Shown here piece by piece: positions 38,220 to 39,467 of a DNA stretch of 39,467 nucleotides. Position 1 is the first letter of the stretch, and every line of letters starts with the position of its first letter. Source of the DNA: JACPFV01 sp052386975. GTDB lineage: Bacteria > Pseudomonadota > Gammaproteobacteria > Nevskiales > Nevskiaceae. The notes under the pieces are model-generated. The model had not been told where the DNA came from. It made no database searches and saw nothing but the letters and a program-made list of their open reading frames with translations. Made by a program: the position numbers and the translations under genes. Location: contig JBQTJQ010000120.1 of the NCBI GenBank assembly GCA_052386975.1, positions 1 to 39,467 on the forward strand, read 5' to 3'.

Positions 38220-38307
38220 GGCGGTTCTCCCTTGTTATTCGAGCGAACTACGATACTCCCGCCTCGGCAAACGCGGTATCCTGCCGGCCCCTTACGGTCG
38301 AAGACCC

Positions 38308-39467
38308 ATGCCGATCCAACCCCACGGCGCCTCGGCGCTGCGCCCGCTGTTCGCTGCCGACGCTGCCCGCCGCGAGGCGTTGCTGAAGGAAGCCGCGACG
38401 CTGCCGTCGCTGGTGCTGAACTCCGCCGCCGCGGCCAACGCGGTGATGCTCGCCGCCGGTTACTTCAGCCCGCTGCCGGGCTACATGAACCTGGCCGACG
38501 CGCTGTCGGTCGCGGACACGATGCATTTGAAAGTCGGCCTGTTCTGGCCGGTGCCGATCCTGAACCTCACCAAGGAGGCGGGTATCAAGGCCGGCTCACG
38601 CATCGCCCTGCGCGACCCCAACGTCGAGGCCCAGCCGGTGCTGGCCGTGATGGACGTCAAGGCCATCGAGACGGTGTCGCAGGCGCAGCTCGAGCACATC
38701 GCCCAGAAGGTCTTCGGCACGCTGGACCCCAAACACCCCGGCGTCAGCACGTTCCTGAGCCTCGGCAACACGCTGCTGAGCGGTCCGATCGAGGTGTTGA
38801 ACTACAGCTACTTCGAGAAGGATTTCCCGGACACCTTCCGCACCGCCGTCCAGATCCGCGAGGAGATCGGCAAGCGCGGCTGGAAGAAGGTGGTCGCATT
38901 CCAGACTCGCAACCCGATGCACCGCGCCCACGAAGAGCTGTGCCGCATGGCGATGGAGCGGCTCGAGGCCGACGGCATCGTCGTGCACATGCTGCTCGGC
39001 AAGCTCAAGGCCGGCGACATCCCGGCCAACGTGCGCAATGACTGCATCAACACCATGGTGGACCTGTATTTCCCGAAGAACACGGTGATGGTCACCGGCT
39101 ACGGTTTCGACATGCTGTACGCCGGCCCGCGCGAGGCGGTGCTGCACGCAATCTTCCGGCAGAACATGGGCGCGACCCACCTGATCGTCGGCCGCGACCA
39201 CGCCGGCGTCGGCAGCTACTACGGCCCGTTCGACGCGCAGGCCATCTTCGAGAAGGACGTGCCCAAGGGCGCGCTCGAGATCCAGATCTTCGGCGCCGAT
39301 AACACGGCCTGGAGCAAGAAACTCGGCCGCGTCGTCATGAAGCGCGAGGCGCCGGGGCACACCGACGAGGACTACATCGACCTGTCCGGTACCAAGGTGC
39401 GCGAGATGCTCGGCAAGGGCCTCGCGCCGCCGCCGGAGTTCTCGCGCCCGGAGGTGGCGAAGGTGCT
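38308..39467 (+). CDS. sat: sulfate adenylyltransferase (ATP sulfurylase), 3' end outside window
   Basis: Sat-type ATP sulfurylase, which interconverts sulfate/ATP and APS/pyrophosphate. At least 386 residues are present, and the window ends near the C-terminus. The frame runs unbroken from ATG 38308 (MPIQPHGASALRPLF) to the edge. It has a PUA-like N-terminal domain and a catalytic domain with the QTRNPMHRAHEEL motif (nucleotide-binding His pair), GDIPANVRNDC, FRQNMGATHLIVGRDHAGVG and SGTKVREML. This monomer-type enzyme differs from CysDN; it is common in dissimilatory sulfur oxidisers but also occurs in assimilation. aprAB is not in view. It is divergent from the DUF1329 gene, with an 88-base gap. 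Confidence 0.94.
   Translation, partial: MPIQPHGASALRPLFAADAARREALLKEAATLPSLVLNSAAAANAVMLAAGYFSPLPGYMNLADALSVADTMHLKVGLFWPVPILNLTKEAGIKAGSRIALRDPNVEAQPVLAVMDVKAIETVSQAQLEHIAQKVFGTLDPKHPGVSTFLSLGNTLLSGPIEVLNYSYFEKDFPDTFRTAVQIREEIGKRGWKKVVAFQTRNPMHRAHEELCRMAMERLEADGIVVHMLLGKLKAGDIPANVRNDCINTMVDLYFPKNTVMVTGYGFDMLYAGPREAVLHAIFRQNMGATHLIVGRDHAGVGSYYGPFDAQAIFEKDVPKGALEIQIFGADNTAWSKKLGRVVMKREAPGHTDEDYIDLSGTKVREMLGKGLAPPPEFSRPEVAKV

Noticed and set aside
36999..39041. 680-codon plus-strand frame across the DUF1329 gene and the start of sat
   Set aside because: It runs antisense to DUF1329 and out of frame with sat, and lacks any recognisable domain.

Overview
This 39.5 kb window is a gene-dense, very GC-rich piece of a Gram-negative chromosome. 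The lipid A genes (lpxD, fabZ, lpxA, lpxB), kdsA and ftsB, together with the block eno-ftsB-ispD-ispF followed by surE-pcm-nlpD, point to a gammaproteobacterium, perhaps related to Xanthomonadales or Steroidobacterales. This placement is inferred from gene order and not tested. No rRNA, tRNA, CRISPR array, transposase or prophage gene was seen. No gap between genes exceeds about 125 bases.

Layout. (1) 1-18.3 kb, all on the plus strand: lpxD-fabZ-lpxA, a lipoprotein amidohydrolase with a degenerate amidohydrolase partner, lpxB-rnhB-dnaE-accA, tilS, pyrG, kdsA, eno, ftsB, ispD, ispF. This is envelope, fatty-acid, replication and isoprenoid housekeeping, with many stop/start overlaps. (2) 18.3-22.3 kb: a TetR-family regulator, an Smr-domain protein on the minus strand, then surE-pcm-DedA-nlpD. 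The truD and rpoS genes that often sit in this neighbourhood are not here. (3) 22.4-26.9 kb, minus strand: trxB, a glutathione S-transferase, an NlpC/P60 lipoprotein and two FtsX/MacB-type permeases with no ATPase. (4) 27.0-33.0 kb: sppA and an alpha/beta hydrolase on plus, facing a minus-strand set: a PuuD-like membrane protein, argF, nadC and a glycerophosphodiester phosphodiesterase. (5) 33.0-39.5 kb: monothiol glutaredoxin, DJ-1/YajL-type protein, an isocitrate dehydrogenase fused to a CBS pair, a response-regulator diguanylate cyclase, a DUF1329 protein and the start of an ATP sulfurylase (sat).

The most striking feature is a set of at least 13 short palindromic repeats in four families. 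The main family has GGGGAC...GTCCCC arms. They lie in four of the five convergent junctions, in none of the five divergent junctions, and at several co-directional junctions. At several places the repeat has become part of a gene: the rnhB C-terminus and dnaE N-terminus, the ispF ribosome-binding site and start codon, the smr stop codon, the signal peptide of the NlpC/P60 lipoprotein, and the tilS start region and interior.

Other points of interest are the catalytic/pseudoenzyme amidohydrolase pair inside the lpx operon, the Icd-CBS fusion, an apparent CTG start for argF, and the ATPase-less permease pair beside a peptidoglycan hydrolase. All calls come from reading the sequence; no database search was run.
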